Assembly: GCF_024171785.1 (NCBI RefSeq)
Contig: NZ_JAMTCK010000029.1
Coordinates: 1 to 51,573 of the forward strand
Source of the DNA: Goodfellowiella coeruleoviolacea
GTDB taxonomy: Bacteria > Actinomycetota > Actinomycetes > Mycobacteriales > Pseudonocardiaceae
DNA: 51,573 bases
Direction of reading: 5' to 3'
Shown here: positions 8,569 through 16,691 of the stretch, in pieces
Layout: each line of letters begins with the position of its first letter
Position numbering within the stretch: the stretch's first letter is position 1
Program-made: the position numbers and the translations under genes
The notes under the pieces: generated by a model
Seen by the model: the letters and a program-made list of their open reading frames with translations, nothing else
Database searches by the model: none
Told to the model about the DNA's origin: nothing

Positions 8569-9546
8569 GTGTCACCCGTCGCGAACCGGACCCGCCAACG
8601 ACCGACCGGGCGGCCGGCGGCCGCCGCGGTGCTGCTGCTGGTCACCGGCCTGCTGGCCGGTCTGGTGAGCGGCTGCCAGGCGGACTTCACCGGCCTGCGG
8701 CTCACCGTGGCCACCGGCAGCAAGGACGGCGTCTACGACGTGCTCGGCAACGTGCTGGCCGACGCCTGGGCCGGCCAGCTGCGGATGCCCCGGCCCGAGG
8801 TGCGCCAGACCGCCGGGTCCGTGGACAACCTGGGCCGGCTGGTCACCGGTTCGGCCGACATCGGCTTCTCCGCGGCGGACGCGGCCACCGAGACGATCAA
8901 CACCCCCGGTCAGCGCGGCCTGCGCGCGCTGGCCCGGATGCACGACGACTACCTGCAGCTGGTGGTCAGGGCGGACAGCCGGGCCGGGCACCTGGCCGAC
9001 CTGCGCGGGCTGCGGGTGTCCATCGGCTCCCCCAAGTCCGGGGTGGAGCTGATCGCCCGGCGGCTGCTGGAGACCGCGGGTCTCGGGGAGAACGACCTGG
9101 TCGTGGCGCACCTGGGCCTGTCGGAGTCGCTGGCGGCGCTGCGCTCGGGCAGCATCGACGCGTTCTTCTGGTCGGGGGGCCTGCCCACCGCCGGCATCAC
9201 CGAGCTGGCCGCGCGGCTGCCGCTGCGCCTGCTCGACCTGGCCGACGTGCTGCCGGAACTGCGCGAGCGCTACCCGGTCTACCGGACGGCCACCCTGCCC
9301 GCCTCGGCCTACGGCCTGTCCGGCGGGCCGGTGAGCACCCTGGCCGTGCCCAACTTCCTGCTGGTCACCGATGCCATGTCGGACGACGTGGCCGAGGCGC
9401 TGACCCGGGGGCTGTTCGCGGCCAGGGAGCCGCTCGACCGGGCCAACCCGGCCGCGCAGTCCATTGACGCGCGCTCGGCCATCGAGACCGCGTCGGTGCC
9501 CCTGCACCCCGGGGCGCGCCGCTACTACCAGGACGCCAAGGTCTGA
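8569..9546 (+). CDS. TAXI-family TRAP solute-binding lipoprotein
   Basis: A 325-residue protein with a hydrophobic signal segment (about 18-33) and a VSGC lipobox (C36), so it should be anchored outside the membrane. The mature part resembles TAXI (TRAP-associated extracytoplasmic immunogenic) receptors, with the start [19 protein letters not shown], then [20 protein letters not shown] and [11 protein letters not shown]-like segments. The start is a GTG at 8569, divergent from miaB. No TRAP permease gene is in the window. A histidine kinase and a response regulator follow convergently with a 12-base gap, which suggests that the receptor may feed a sensor rather than a transporter. Confidence 0.85.
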   Translation: MSPVANRTRQRPTGRPAAAAVLLLVTGLLAGLVSGCQADFTGLRLTVATGSKDGVYDVLGNVLADAWAGQLRMPRPEVRQTAGSVDNLGRLVTGSADIGFSAADAATETINTPGQRGLRALARMHDDYLQLVVRADSRAGHLADLRGLRVSIGSPKSGVELIARRLLETAGLGENDLVVAHLGLSESLAALRSGSIDAFFWSGGLPTAGITELAARLPLRLLDLADVLPELRERYPVYRTATLPASAYGLSGGPVSTLAVPNFLLVTDAMSDDVAEALTRGLFAAREPLDRANPAAQSIDARSAIETASVPLHPGARRYYQDAKV

Positions 9547-9558
9547 CCGCCCGGCCGC

Positions 9559-10950
9559 TCAGGCGGCGGGCAGCTCGACGGTGACCCGCAGGCCGCCGTC
9601 CTCGGGCCGGTCCAGGCTGACCGCGCCGCCGACCCGCTCGGCGATCCGCCGCACGATGGCCAGGCCCAGGCCGGAGCCGGACACGTTCTGGTGGGCGCGG
9701 CTGCGCCAGAACCGGTCGGTGGCGCGGGCCAGCTCCTCCTCGTCCAGGCCGGGGCCGTGGTCGCGCACGGACAGCCGCACCCGCCCGTCCACCCGCGCCA
9801 CCCGCACCTCGATCAGGGGCGGGTCCGGGGGCGGCTCCGGGGTGAACTTCACGGCGTTGTCCAGCAGCGCGTCCAGCACGGTCTCCACGCCGCGGGGCGG
9901 GGCCAGCACCCGGCCGCCCGGCTCGCCGGCCAGCACCAGGTCCACGCCTCGGGCGCGGGCCGCCACCTGCCAGGTGGCCACCCGCTGCGCCACCACCGGG
10001 TCGATGTCCACGGCGACCGGTTCCACCGTGCTGGCCTCGGCGCGGGCCGCGGTGAGCAGGTCGTCCAGGATCTGGTTCAGCCGCGCGGCCTCGGCCAGTG
10101 CCGCGGCCTGGTCGGCGGTGGCGGCCGGGCTGACCTCGCCCTCCAGGTTGCCCAGCCGCAGTCGCAGCGCGGTCAGCGGGTTGCGCAGCTGGTGGGAGGC
10201 GTCGGCGATGAAGGCCCGCTGCGCGGCCAGCACCTCGGCCACGTTGGCCGCCATCACGTCGAAGGAGCGGCCCAGCTGGCGCAGTTCGGCCGGGCCGGCT
10301 GCGATGCCCACCGGCTCCACCGGCCGCCCGGCCACCACCGCGCCGAGCAGCGCCCCGGTGGCGTCGTCCAGCCGGCGGACCGGCCGCAGCACCCACCGCA
10401 CCACGGGCAGCGCCGCCAGCAGGGCCAGGCCCAGCGCGACCAGCCCGCCCAGCGCGACCAGCGTCCACCAGCCGAGGATCCGGGCGCGGCTGCGGTCGGT
10501 CGGCGAGATGGTGACCACCGCGCCCCGCACCTCCGCGTCCACCAGCACGGGTTCGGCCAGCACCAGCGGGGTGTCGTCCCAGGGCAGCAGCGGCGCGCCC
10601 AGTTCGGGCTGGCGGCCGGCCAGTGCCGCGGCCACGGCGGCGCGCACCGCCGGCGTGGTGGCGGGCACGTCGTCGCGGGAGGCCACCGCCATCCGGTGGT
10701 CCCGGTCGAAGACCAGCACGGTGATGCCGTAGAGGTCGTCGTAGCGGCGCAGCTCGGTGGTGAGCAGCGCGGGCCGGTTGTCGATGAGCGGGCGCTGCGC
10801 GAGCGAGGCGAACCGGCTGGTGTCGGTCACCCGGTCGAGGAAGAGCCGCTGCTGCTCGCTGCCGGCCACGCTGCGCGCCAGCGGCACGCCCAGCCCGACC
10901 AGCAGCAACCCGACCAGCGACAGCACGATGCCGAGCAGCCTGGCCCGCAT
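9559..10950 (-). CDS. Sensor histidine kinase
   Basis: A 463-residue membrane histidine kinase. Residues 5-25 and 160-182 are membrane helices that enclose a periplasmic sensor of about 130 residues. A HAMP-like region follows, then the H-box ASHQLRNPLTALR with phosphorylatable H253, the N-box LLDNAVKFTP, and the G-boxes DHGPGLDEEE and SGSGLGLAIV. It lies downstream of the response regulator with a 91-base gap and presumably forms a pair with it. The neighbouring TAXI lipoprotein is a plausible ligand-binding partner, but this is inference. Confidence 0.92.
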   Translation of the reverse strand: MRARLLGIVLSLVGLLLVGLGVPLARSVAGSEQQRLFLDRVTDTSRFASLAQRPLIDNRPALLTTELRRYDDLYGITVLVFDRDHRMAVASRDDVPATTPAVRAAVAAALAGRQPELGAPLLPWDDTPLVLAEPVLVDAEVRGAVVTISPTDRSRARILGWWTLVALGGLVALGLALLAALPVVRWVLRPVRRLDDATGALLGAVVAGRPVEPVGIAAGPAELRQLGRSFDVMAANVAEVLAAQRAFIADASHQLRNPLTALRLRLGNLEGEVSPAATADQAAALAEAARLNQILDDLLTAARAEASTVEPVAVDIDPVVAQRVATWQVAARARGVDLVLAGEPGGRVLAPPRGVETVLDALLDNAVKFTPEPPPDPPLIEVRVARVDGRVRLSVRDHGPGLDEEELARATDRFWRSRAHQNVSGSGLGLAIVRRIAERVGGAVSLDRPEDGGLRVTVELPAA

Positions 10951-11041
10951 GCGCGCACTCCCGTTCTCGTCCGCCGCGCGGTGCAGCCCGCCGCGCGGTC
11001 CGCCTCAGCCGTGCTGTCCTCCGGCAGCCGTGCTGTCCGCC

Positions 11042-11779
11042 TCAGCCGGCTGATCCGCCGTCCGCACCGGACACCGGCCCGGTCGGCGCGGCCAGCCGGT
11101 AGCCCACCCCGCGCACCGTCTCGATCAGCTGGGGCCTGCCCAGCTTGGTGCGCAGGTTGGCCACGTGCACGTCCAGCGTGCGGTTCGCGCCCGACCAGGT
11201 GCGGCCCCACACCTCGGCGAGGATGCGCTCCCTGGTGCACACCGCCCCGCCCGCGGCCACCACCATGGCCAGCACCTGGAACTCCTTGCGGGCCAGGGTG
11301 ACCGGCTGGCCGGCCACCCGCACCTCGTGGCGGGCCAGGTCGATCTCGGTGTCCCCGACGCGCACCAGGTGGCCGCCGGGGCCGGCCGCCCCGGGCAGGC
11401 CGCTGGGGATGCCGGGCCCGACCTGGTGGCCGCGCCGCCGCCACACCGCGTGCACCCTGGCCACCAGCTCCCCCACGTCGTAGGGCTTGACCAGGTAGTC
11501 GTCGGCGCCGGCGTGCAGGCCCAGGATCCGGTCGTCGACCTCGCCGCGCGCGGTCACCACGATGATCGCCACGTCGCTGGCCGCGCGGATGGACCGGCAC
11601 AGCGTCACCCCGTCCACGTCGGGCAGGCCGAGGTCGAGCAGGACCACGTCCACCCCGGCCAACCGGTCCAGCGCGGGCCGGCCGGTGGCCAGCCGTTCCA
11701 CGGTGAACCCGCGCCTGGTGAGCGCGGGCACCAGTGCCTCGGCCACCCGGTCGTCGTCCTCGACCAGCAGTACTCGCAC
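11042..11779 (-). CDS. OmpR/PhoB-family response regulator
   Basis: A 245-residue two-domain regulator. The receiver domain (1-115) has the acidic pocket EDDD at 7-10, the phosphoacceptor D49 in LLDLGLPD, the conserved T in VVTARG and the Lys in VKPYD. A linker rich in Gly and Pro is followed by a winged helix (about 145-230) with RTLDVHVANLRTKLG and RGVGYRL, the usual recognition region. It is transcribed before the histidine kinase and away from the glutamate transporter across a 321-base gap. Control of gluABCD is possible but not shown. Confidence 0.93.
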   Translation of the reverse strand: MRVLLVEDDDRVAEALVPALTRRGFTVERLATGRPALDRLAGVDVVLLDLGLPDVDGVTLCRSIRAASDVAIIVVTARGEVDDRILGLHAGADDYLVKPYDVGELVARVHAVWRRRGHQVGPGIPSGLPGAAGPGGHLVRVGDTEIDLARHEVRVAGQPVTLARKEFQVLAMVVAAGGAVCTRERILAEVWGRTWSGANRTLDVHVANLRTKLGRPQLIETVRGVGYRLAAPTGPVSGADGGSAG

Positions 11780-12100
11780 GCCAAGCCCTCCCCGTCCCGG
11801 CCCTGCCCGACCGACCGGCCAACCCCCACCGGGCTTTCAGTCGACCCGGGTGTGTGACAGAGTTGAAACCCTAAGTCCGCGTTAACCGCCCTGCTCTGTC
11901 GGCCCAGCCGTCTATGCTGCTCTCCGCCTTCCGCTGCGGACGGAGATCGCTGTCGGGGCGAGAACGTTGCAGACTTGGGACCTCAAGTCTTGCTCAAGCG
12001 CCTGGACTGCCCCGGGCACGCCCACCTAGGTTTCCGCCAACGCGGGCCCACCAGCGCCGACCAACCCACCAACGCCGACCACACCCTCCTGGAGGAGCGC
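11780..12100. other. Divergent intergenic region between response regulator and gluA
   Basis: This 321-base gap must hold promoters in both directions. No gene is seen. It contains the strong inverted repeat at 11971-11990, and near 12040-12080 imperfect copies of CCAACGCCGACC. The gluA ribosome-binding site is CTGGAGGAG just before 12101. Confidence 0.6.
11971..11990. promoter_or_regulatory. Inverted repeat upstream of gluABCD
   Basis: AGACTTG and CAAGTCT form perfect 7-base arms around the 6-base spacer GGACCT. The site is about 110 bases upstream of the gluA start. It could be an operator for a dimeric regulator or a leader hairpin. No -10/-35 pair can be placed with confidence beside it. 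Confidence 0.45.
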
Positions 12101-12856
12101 ATGACCGGAGCCACCTCTGCGCCACCGATGATCCGGATGACCGGCGTGGACAAGTTCTTCGGGCCATTGCACGTGCTCAAGGGCATCAACCTGGAAGTCC
12201 CCCAGGGACAGGTCGTGGTGGTGCTCGGGCCGTCGGGCTCGGGCAAGTCGACGCTGTGCCGCACGATCAACCGGTTGGAGTCGATCGACAAGGGCACCAT
12301 CGAGGTCGACGGCAAGCCGCTGCCGGCGGAGGGCAAGGAACTGGCCCGGCTGCGCGCCGACGTGGGCATGGTGTTCCAGTCGTTCAACCTGTTCGCCCAC
12401 AAGAGCATCGTCGACAACGTCATGTTGGCGCCGATGAAGGTCCGCAGGACACCCGCCGGACAGGCCCGCAGCACCGCGATGGAGCTGCTGGAGCGGGTCG
12501 GCATCGCCAGTCAGGCCGACAAGTTCCCCGCGCAGCTCTCCGGTGGGCAGCAGCAGCGGGCCGCGATCGCCAGGGCACTGGCCATGCGTCCCAAGGTGAT
12601 GCTCTTCGACGAGCCCACCTCGGCCCTCGACCCGGAGATGGTCAACGAGGTGCTGGACGTGATGACGACGCTGGCCAAGGAGGGCATGACCATGCTCGTG
12701 GTCACCCACGAGATGGGTTTCGCCCGCCGGGCCGCCGACCGCGTCGTGTTCATGGCCGACGGTGAGATCGTCGAGGACACCTCGCCCGAGGCGTTCTTCA
12801 CCGCTCCCACGTCCAACCGGGCCAAGGACTTCCTTGGCAAGATCCTCACCCACTGA
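12101..12856 (+). CDS. gluA: Glutamate ABC transporter, ATP-binding protein
   Basis: The ATPase of a polar-amino-acid ABC importer, 251 residues, cytoplasmic. Visible motifs are Walker A GPSGSGKS (43-50), the Q-loop MVFQSFNLF, the signature [15 protein letters not shown], Walker [15 protein letters not shown] and the switch His in VVTHEMG. ATG at 12101 follows a strong GGAGGAG site. It is the first gene of a four-gene operon with the order gluA-gluB-gluC-gluD, as in corynebacterial glutamate uptake. Substrate preference for glutamate is inferred from this order and the sequence resemblance. Asparate or glutamine is also possible. Confidence 0.93.
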   Translation: MTGATSAPPMIRMTGVDKFFGPLHVLKGINLEVPQGQVVVVLGPSGSGKSTLCRTINRLESIDKGTIEVDGKPLPAEGKELARLRADVGMVFQSFNLFAHKSIVDNVMLAPMKVRRTPAGQARSTAMELLERVGIASQADKFPAQLSGGQQQRAAIARALAMRPKVMLFDEPTSALDPEMVNEVLDVMTTLAKEGMTMLVVTHEMGFARRAADRVVFMADGEIVEDTSPEAFFTAPTSNRAKDFLGKILTH

Positions 12857-12866
12857 CCGGTCAGTG
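12851..12866. other. Perfect 16-base palindrome over the gluA stop codon
   Basis: CACTGACCGGTCAGTG is fully self-complementary and includes the gluA TGA. It has no loop, so it is better suited to dimer binding than to termination. It may be chance in GC-rich sequence. Confidence 0.35.
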
Positions 12867-12932
12867 CCCGACCAGGCGCGGTGCTGTCGTTCAGGCGCCG
12901 CCCGTGAAACACAGAGCAGGAGACTGAAGACG

Positions 12933-13832
12933 ATGAGACTGCGCCCCCTTGCGGTAGGGCTGCTGGTCGGCGCCCTCGCCCTGACCGCGTGCGGCCGGGA
13001 GGGCAGCCCGAGCGACAACGCGGCGGGCAGCTCCCCCGCGCCGTCGTTCACCCCCGCTTCGGACGTCAAGCTCGACGGCTCGCCCACCTTCCAGCGGATG
13101 AAGGGCCGCGACCAGGTCGTCATCGGCGTCAAGGAGGACCAGCCGCAGCTCGGGTACAAGGACCCGACCAGCGGCAAGTACACCGGGTTCGACATCGAGA
13201 TCGCCCGGATGATCGCGGCCAAGCTCGGCTACGGCGAGGACAAGATCCAGTTCAAGGCCGTGGCGTCGGTGGGCCGCGAGCAGGCCATCGCCAACGGTGA
13301 CGTCGACTACTACGTCGGCACGTACACCATCAGCGACAAGCGCAAGGAGCAGATCAGCTTCGCCGGCCCGTACTACGTGGCCGGGCAGGACCTGCTGGTG
13401 CGCAAGGACGACACGAGCATCACCGGCAAGGACAGCCTCAAGGGCAAGAAGGTGTGCTCGGTGACCGGCTCGACCCCGCTGCAGCGGGTCAGCGACCAGC
13501 AGTTGACCGAGGCGAACAACATCGTCTCCTTCCAGAACTACTCGCAGTGCGTGCAGCAGCTCGACCAGAAGCAGGTCGACGCGGTGACCACGGACGACGC
13601 CATCCTCAAGGGCTACGCCGCGCTGGAGCCCGACAAGTTCAAGGTGGTCGGCAACACCTTCTCCAGCGAGCCGTACGGCGTGGGCCTGGCCAAGGACGAC
13701 AAGGTGCTGCGCGACAAGATCAACGACGTGCTGCAGGAGTCCTTTGACAACGGCACGTGGCAGCAGGTCTACGACAGCACCCTGGGCAAGTCGGGAGCCA
13801 AGGCCGAGAAGCCCAAGCTCGACCGCTACTGA
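12933..13832 (+). CDS. gluB: Glutamate ABC transporter, substrate-binding lipoprotein
   Basis: A 299-residue SBP_bac_3 protein that captures the amino acid outside the cell and delivers it to GluCD. The signal peptide ends in the lipobox LTAC (C20), followed by a Ser/Pro-rich tether. The binding domain begins near residue 60 (QVVIGVKEDQPQLGYKD) and includes GFDIEIARMIAAKLG and YTISDKRKEQISFAGPY. ATG at 12933 has AGGAGA upstream. The gap to gluC holds a long hairpin that may raise the level of this protein relative to the permeases. Confidence 0.94.
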   Translation: MRLRPLAVGLLVGALALTACGREGSPSDNAAGSSPAPSFTPASDVKLDGSPTFQRMKGRDQVVIGVKEDQPQLGYKDPTSGKYTGFDIEIARMIAAKLGYGEDKIQFKAVASVGREQAIANGDVDYYVGTYTISDKRKEQISFAGPYYVAGQDLLVRKDDTSITGKDSLKGKKVCSVTGSTPLQRVSDQQLTEANNIVSFQNYSQCVQQLDQKQVDAVTTDDAILKGYAALEPDKFKVVGNTFSSEPYGVGLAKDDKVLRDKINDVLQESFDNGTWQQVYDSTLGKSGAKAEKPKLDRY

Positions 13833-13839
13833 GCCCCAC

Positions 13840-13885
13840 CGTGTGGCCGGTGTCCGCCGCTACCCCGGTGGACGCCGGCCACACG
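13840..13885 (+). terminator. Intercistronic hairpin between gluB and gluC
   Basis: Perfect 11-base arms at 13840-13850 and 13875-13885, with an inner GTCC/GGAC pair, form a long stem 8 bases after the gluB stop. The operon continues past it, so it is probably a partial terminator or an RNA-stabilising structure that keeps the binding protein in excess over the membrane subunits, as in other ABC importers. Confidence 0.7.
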
Positions 13886-13935
13886 CGTAACCCCTGCCCA
13901 CTCGTTTCCCTCTGTTGGCACTGGCGAGGAGACCG

Positions 13936-14583
13936 ATGGACGTCCTGCTGGACAACCTCGACCTGTTCGAGCGCGGGTTTCTCAACACCATCCAGTTGTT
14001 CGTGCTCGCCGCGATCGGCTCGCTGGTGCTGGGCATGGTGCTGGCCATGCTGCGGGTCAGCCCGGTCCCGTTCCTGCGCGCCGCGGGCACCGCGTACGTG
14101 ACGCTGTTCCGCAACACCCCGCTGACCCTGATCTTCTTCTTCTTCGCGTTCGCCTTCCCGCTGCTGGAGATCGTCAGCATCTCCTACTTCACCGCGGCGG
14201 TGACCGCGCTGTCGCTCTACACGGCCGCCTTCATCTGCGAGGTGGTCCGGTCGGGCATCAACACCGTGCCGGTCGGCCAGGCCGAGGCGGCCAGAGCGCT
14301 CGGCCTCGGCTTCGGGCAGATCCTGACCAGCGTGGTGCTCCCGCAGGCCACCCGCGCGGTGGTGCCGCCGATGGTGAGCACGCTGATCGCCCTGTTGAAG
14401 AACACCACCGTGGCCGCTGGCTTCTCGGTGGCCGAGGCCGGTGCGATCCGGGACTACCTGTCCGAGCGCGGTGAGCCCGCGCTGACCGGGCTGCTCTGGG
14501 TGGCGCTGTTCTTCGTGATCCTGGTGGTGCCGATGACCCTGCTGCAACGCAGCCTGGAGAAGCGCTGGAGCGTGGCGCGATGA
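13936..14583 (+). CDS. gluC: Glutamate ABC transporter, permease
   Basis: A 215-residue inner-membrane permease of the HisMQ/GltJK type with about five hydrophobic segments. It has the cytoplasmic EAA loop EAARALGLGFGQILTSVVLPQA, which couples to the ATPase, and the N-terminal entry VTLFRNTPL typical of this family. ATG at 13936 follows GCGAGGAGA. A TTG at 13915 is in frame but has no comparable site. The last codon overlaps the gluD start in ATGA, which signals coupled translation. Confidence 0.94.
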   Translation: MDVLLDNLDLFERGFLNTIQLFVLAAIGSLVLGMVLAMLRVSPVPFLRAAGTAYVTLFRNTPLTLIFFFFAFAFPLLEIVSISYFTAAVTALSLYTAAFICEVVRSGINTVPVGQAEAARALGLGFGQILTSVVLPQATRAVVPPMVSTLIALLKNTTVAAGFSVAEAGAIRDYLSERGEPALTGLLWVALFFVILVVPMTLLQRSLEKRWSVAR

Positions 14584-15470
14584 GTTCGGTTCTGTTCGAC
14601 CTGCCCGGCCCCCGCGCGCGCGCCCGGCACCGGCTGCTGGCCGTGGTCGGCGTGGTGGTGATCGCGGCGATCATCGGTTTCGTGATCTACCGGTTCGCGG
14701 TGACCGGCCAGTTCGCCAGCCGCATGTGGGAGTGGCTGCTCTACGAGAAGGTGCAGCTCGACCTGGTGTCGTCGCTGCTGGCCACGTTGCAGGCGTTCGC
14801 CCTCGGCGCGGTGCTGGCCCTGGTGTTCGGCGCGGTGTTCGCGGCGGGCCGGCTGTCCGACCACGCGGTGCTGCGGGTGCCGTCCACGGCGATCGTGGAG
14901 TTCTTCCGCGCGGTGCCGCTGGTGGTGATGATCTTCATCTTCCACTACGGCATCGGCCTGGGCGCGCCGTTCAACTCGGTCGTGCTCGGCCTGATGCTCT
15001 ACAACGGCGCGGTGCTGGCGGAGATCTTCCGCAGTGGCGTGGAGTCGCTGCCGCGCGGCCAGCGCGAGGCCGCCTACGCCCTGGGCATGCGCAAGACGCA
15101 GGTGATGCTGCTGGTGCTGCTGCCGCAGGCGGTGCGGGCGATGCTGCCGACCATCGTCAGCCAGCTGGTGGTGCTGCTCAAGGACACCGCGCTTGGCTTC
15201 CTGATCACCTACCCCGAGCTGCTGTACTACGCCCGCTACCTGGGTGGTATCGCCGAGTTCGGCCGCCCGCTGGTGCCGGTCACCATGGTGGTGGCGGCCA
15301 TGTACATCGTGATGTGCCTGCTGCTGACCTGGCTGGCGCACTACCTGGAGCGGCGCAACCGGCGCAGCAAGAAGGCCGTGCCCACGGCGCCCACCGCGCT
15401 GGGTGAGGACGGCGACGTGGCCGTGACCGCGGTCGCGGGGACCGGTCAGCTCACCAGCCAGCAGTACTGA
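14580..15470 (+). CDS. gluD: Glutamate ABC transporter, permease
   Basis: The second permease, 296 residues, overlapping gluC by 4 bases. It has a longer N-terminus with a first helix near 20-42, the FFRAVPLVVMIFIFHYG entry segment and the EAA loop QREAAYALGMRKTQVMLLVLLPQAVRAM (in pieces). A C-terminal hydrophilic tail of about 40 residues ends TSQQY. It pairs with GluC as a heterodimeric channel. Two hairpins follow, which end the operon. Confidence 0.94.
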   Translation: MSSVLFDLPGPRARARHRLLAVVGVVVIAAIIGFVIYRFAVTGQFASRMWEWLLYEKVQLDLVSSLLATLQAFALGAVLALVFGAVFAAGRLSDHAVLRVPSTAIVEFFRAVPLVVMIFIFHYGIGLGAPFNSVVLGLMLYNGAVLAEIFRSGVESLPRGQREAAYALGMRKTQVMLLVLLPQAVRAMLPTIVSQLVVLLKDTALGFLITYPELLYYARYLGGIAEFGRPLVPVTMVVAAMYIVMCLLLTWLAHYLERRNRRSKKAVPTAPTALGEDGDVAVTAVAGTGQLTSQQY

Positions 15471-15477
15471 CAGCCTT

Positions 15478-15505
15478 CCGGCCCGGGACGGGGTTTCCGG
15501 GCCGG
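15478..15505 (+). terminator. First hairpin after gluD
   Basis: CCGGCCCGG and CCGGGCCGG form a 9-base stem with a 10-base loop starting 7 bases after the gluD stop. It lacks a U-tract. Confidence 0.75.
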
Positions 15506-15542
15506 GGCGGTGGTTTCCGAGGCAGTGGTTCTTGAGCGGTGG

Positions 15543-15580
15543 CCCCGGGTGGTGGACGTTCCGCCACCCGGGGTTCTGTT
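15543..15580 (+). terminator. Second terminator after gluD
   Basis: Perfect 10-base arms at 15543-15552 and 15564-15573 are followed by the T-rich stretch TTCTGTTT. This is the most classical rho-independent terminator in the window. It backs up the first hairpin. Confidence 0.85.
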
Positions 15581-15642
15581 TCACCCGGTGGCGTGGTGCG
15601 CCTGGGCCCGGTCGTGGCCGGGAGCGCGCGGCGAACCGGCGC

Positions 15643-15674
15643 GGTCCGATCGCGGTGTGGTCCGATCGCGGTGT
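15643..15674. repeat. 16-bp tandem duplication
   Basis: GGTCCGATCGCGGTGT occurs twice head to tail (15643-15658 and 15659-15674) and a third partial copy begins at 15675. Each unit contains the palindrome CGATCG. It lies in the gluD-sdhB gap. Confidence 0.85.
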
Positions 15675-15919
15675 GGTCCCGGCTGGCTCGGTGCCGCCAC
15701 GCCACCCGTCCCGAGCACCGGTGGGGTGGGTGTGATTGGGCGTTTCCGCAGGTAGACACCCCCCGCCCGCCCAGGGGGGCGACCCCAGGTCCAGCCTACC
15801 CACCCCCACCCCGAACACCAGCTCCGCTCGCGCGCCTGTGGACAACCCGGCGGCCTGTGCACAACTGCCACACCGTCCGGGTGAACCTCGGCGCGGGGCC
15901 GGCCGCCGGCGCTACGCTG

Positions 15920-16690
15920 TCAGGTTCTGCGGCGGCGGATCTTGTTGCCCAGCCACACCAGCGGGTCGTAGCGGCGGTCGGCGACCCGCTCCTTCATCGG
16001 GATCAGCGCGTTGTCGGTGATCTTGATCTGCTCCGGGCAGACCTCGGTGCAGCACTTGGTGATGTTGCAGTAGCCCAGGCCGTGTTCCTGCTGGGCCACC
16101 TCGGTGCGGTCGGCGCCGGTGTTCTCCCTGAGGCTGTCCAGCGGGTGCATCTCCAGCTCGGCGATGCGCATCAGGAACCGGGGGCCGGCGAACGCGGGCT
16201 TGTTCTCCTCGTGGTCGCGCAGCACGTGGCAGGTGTTCTGGCACAGGAAGCACTCGATGCACTTGCGGAACTCCTGCGACCGGCCCACGTCCACCTGGTG
16301 CATCCGGTAGTCGCCGGCCGCGACCCCCTTGGGCGGGCTGAACGCCGGGATCTCCCTGGCCTTCTCGTAGTTGAACGACACGTCGGTGACCAGGTCGCGG
16401 ATCACCGGGAACGCGCGCATCGGCGTCACCGTGACCACCTCGTCCTCGGCGAACTCCGACATCCGCGTCATGCACATCAGCCGGGGCCGGCCGTTGATCT
16501 CGGCCGAGCACGAGCCGCACTTGCCCGCCTTGCAGTTCCACCGCACCGCCAGGTCACCGCACTGGGTGGCCTGCAACCGGTGGATGATGTCCAGCACCAC
16601 CTCGCCCTCGTTGGCCTCGACGGTGAAGTCGTGCAGGTCGCCTCCGTCGGCGTCGCCCCGCCACACCCGAAAGTGTGCCTGGTAGCCCAT
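15920..16690 (-). CDS. sdhB: Succinate dehydrogenase iron-sulfur subunit
   Basis: A 256-residue electron-transfer subunit that links the flavoprotein to quinone. The [2Fe-2S] cluster motif is CKAGKCGSC with a later Cys (LMC). The [4Fe-4S] motif is CIECFLCQNTC, and the [3Fe-4S] motif is CNITKCCTEVCP. The ATG follows the sdhA stop by one base, so the two are translationally linked. The sequence and the order C-A-B resemble the mycobacterial Sdh1 set (Rv0249c-Rv0247c). Confidence 0.95.
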   Translation of the reverse strand: MGYQAHFRVWRGDADGGDLHDFTVEANEGEVVLDIIHRLQATQCGDLAVRWNCKAGKCGSCSAEINGRPRLMCMTRMSEFAEDEVVTVTPMRAFPVIRDLVTDVSFNYEKAREIPAFSPPKGVAAGDYRMHQVDVGRSQEFRKCIECFLCQNTCHVLRDHEENKPAFAGPRFLMRIAELEMHPLDSLRENTGADRTEVAQQEHGLGYCNITKCCTEVCPEQIKITDNALIPMKERVADRRYDPLVWLGNKIRRRRT

Positions 16691-16691
16691 G

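Larger units (their letters stand above)
15471..15919. other. Convergent intergenic region, gluD to sdhB
   Basis: This 449-base gap between the convergent gluD and sdhB holds two terminators (15478-15505 and 15543-15573) and a 16-bp tandem duplication at 15643-15674. No gene is supported. Open frames through it lack conserved sequence and a ribosome-binding site. Confidence 0.7.

Noticed and set aside
11130-15470. Direct control of gluABCD by the adjacent response regulator as an established fact
   Set aside because: The genes are only divergent neighbours. No repeated direct sites typical of OmpR-family binding were found in the gap.
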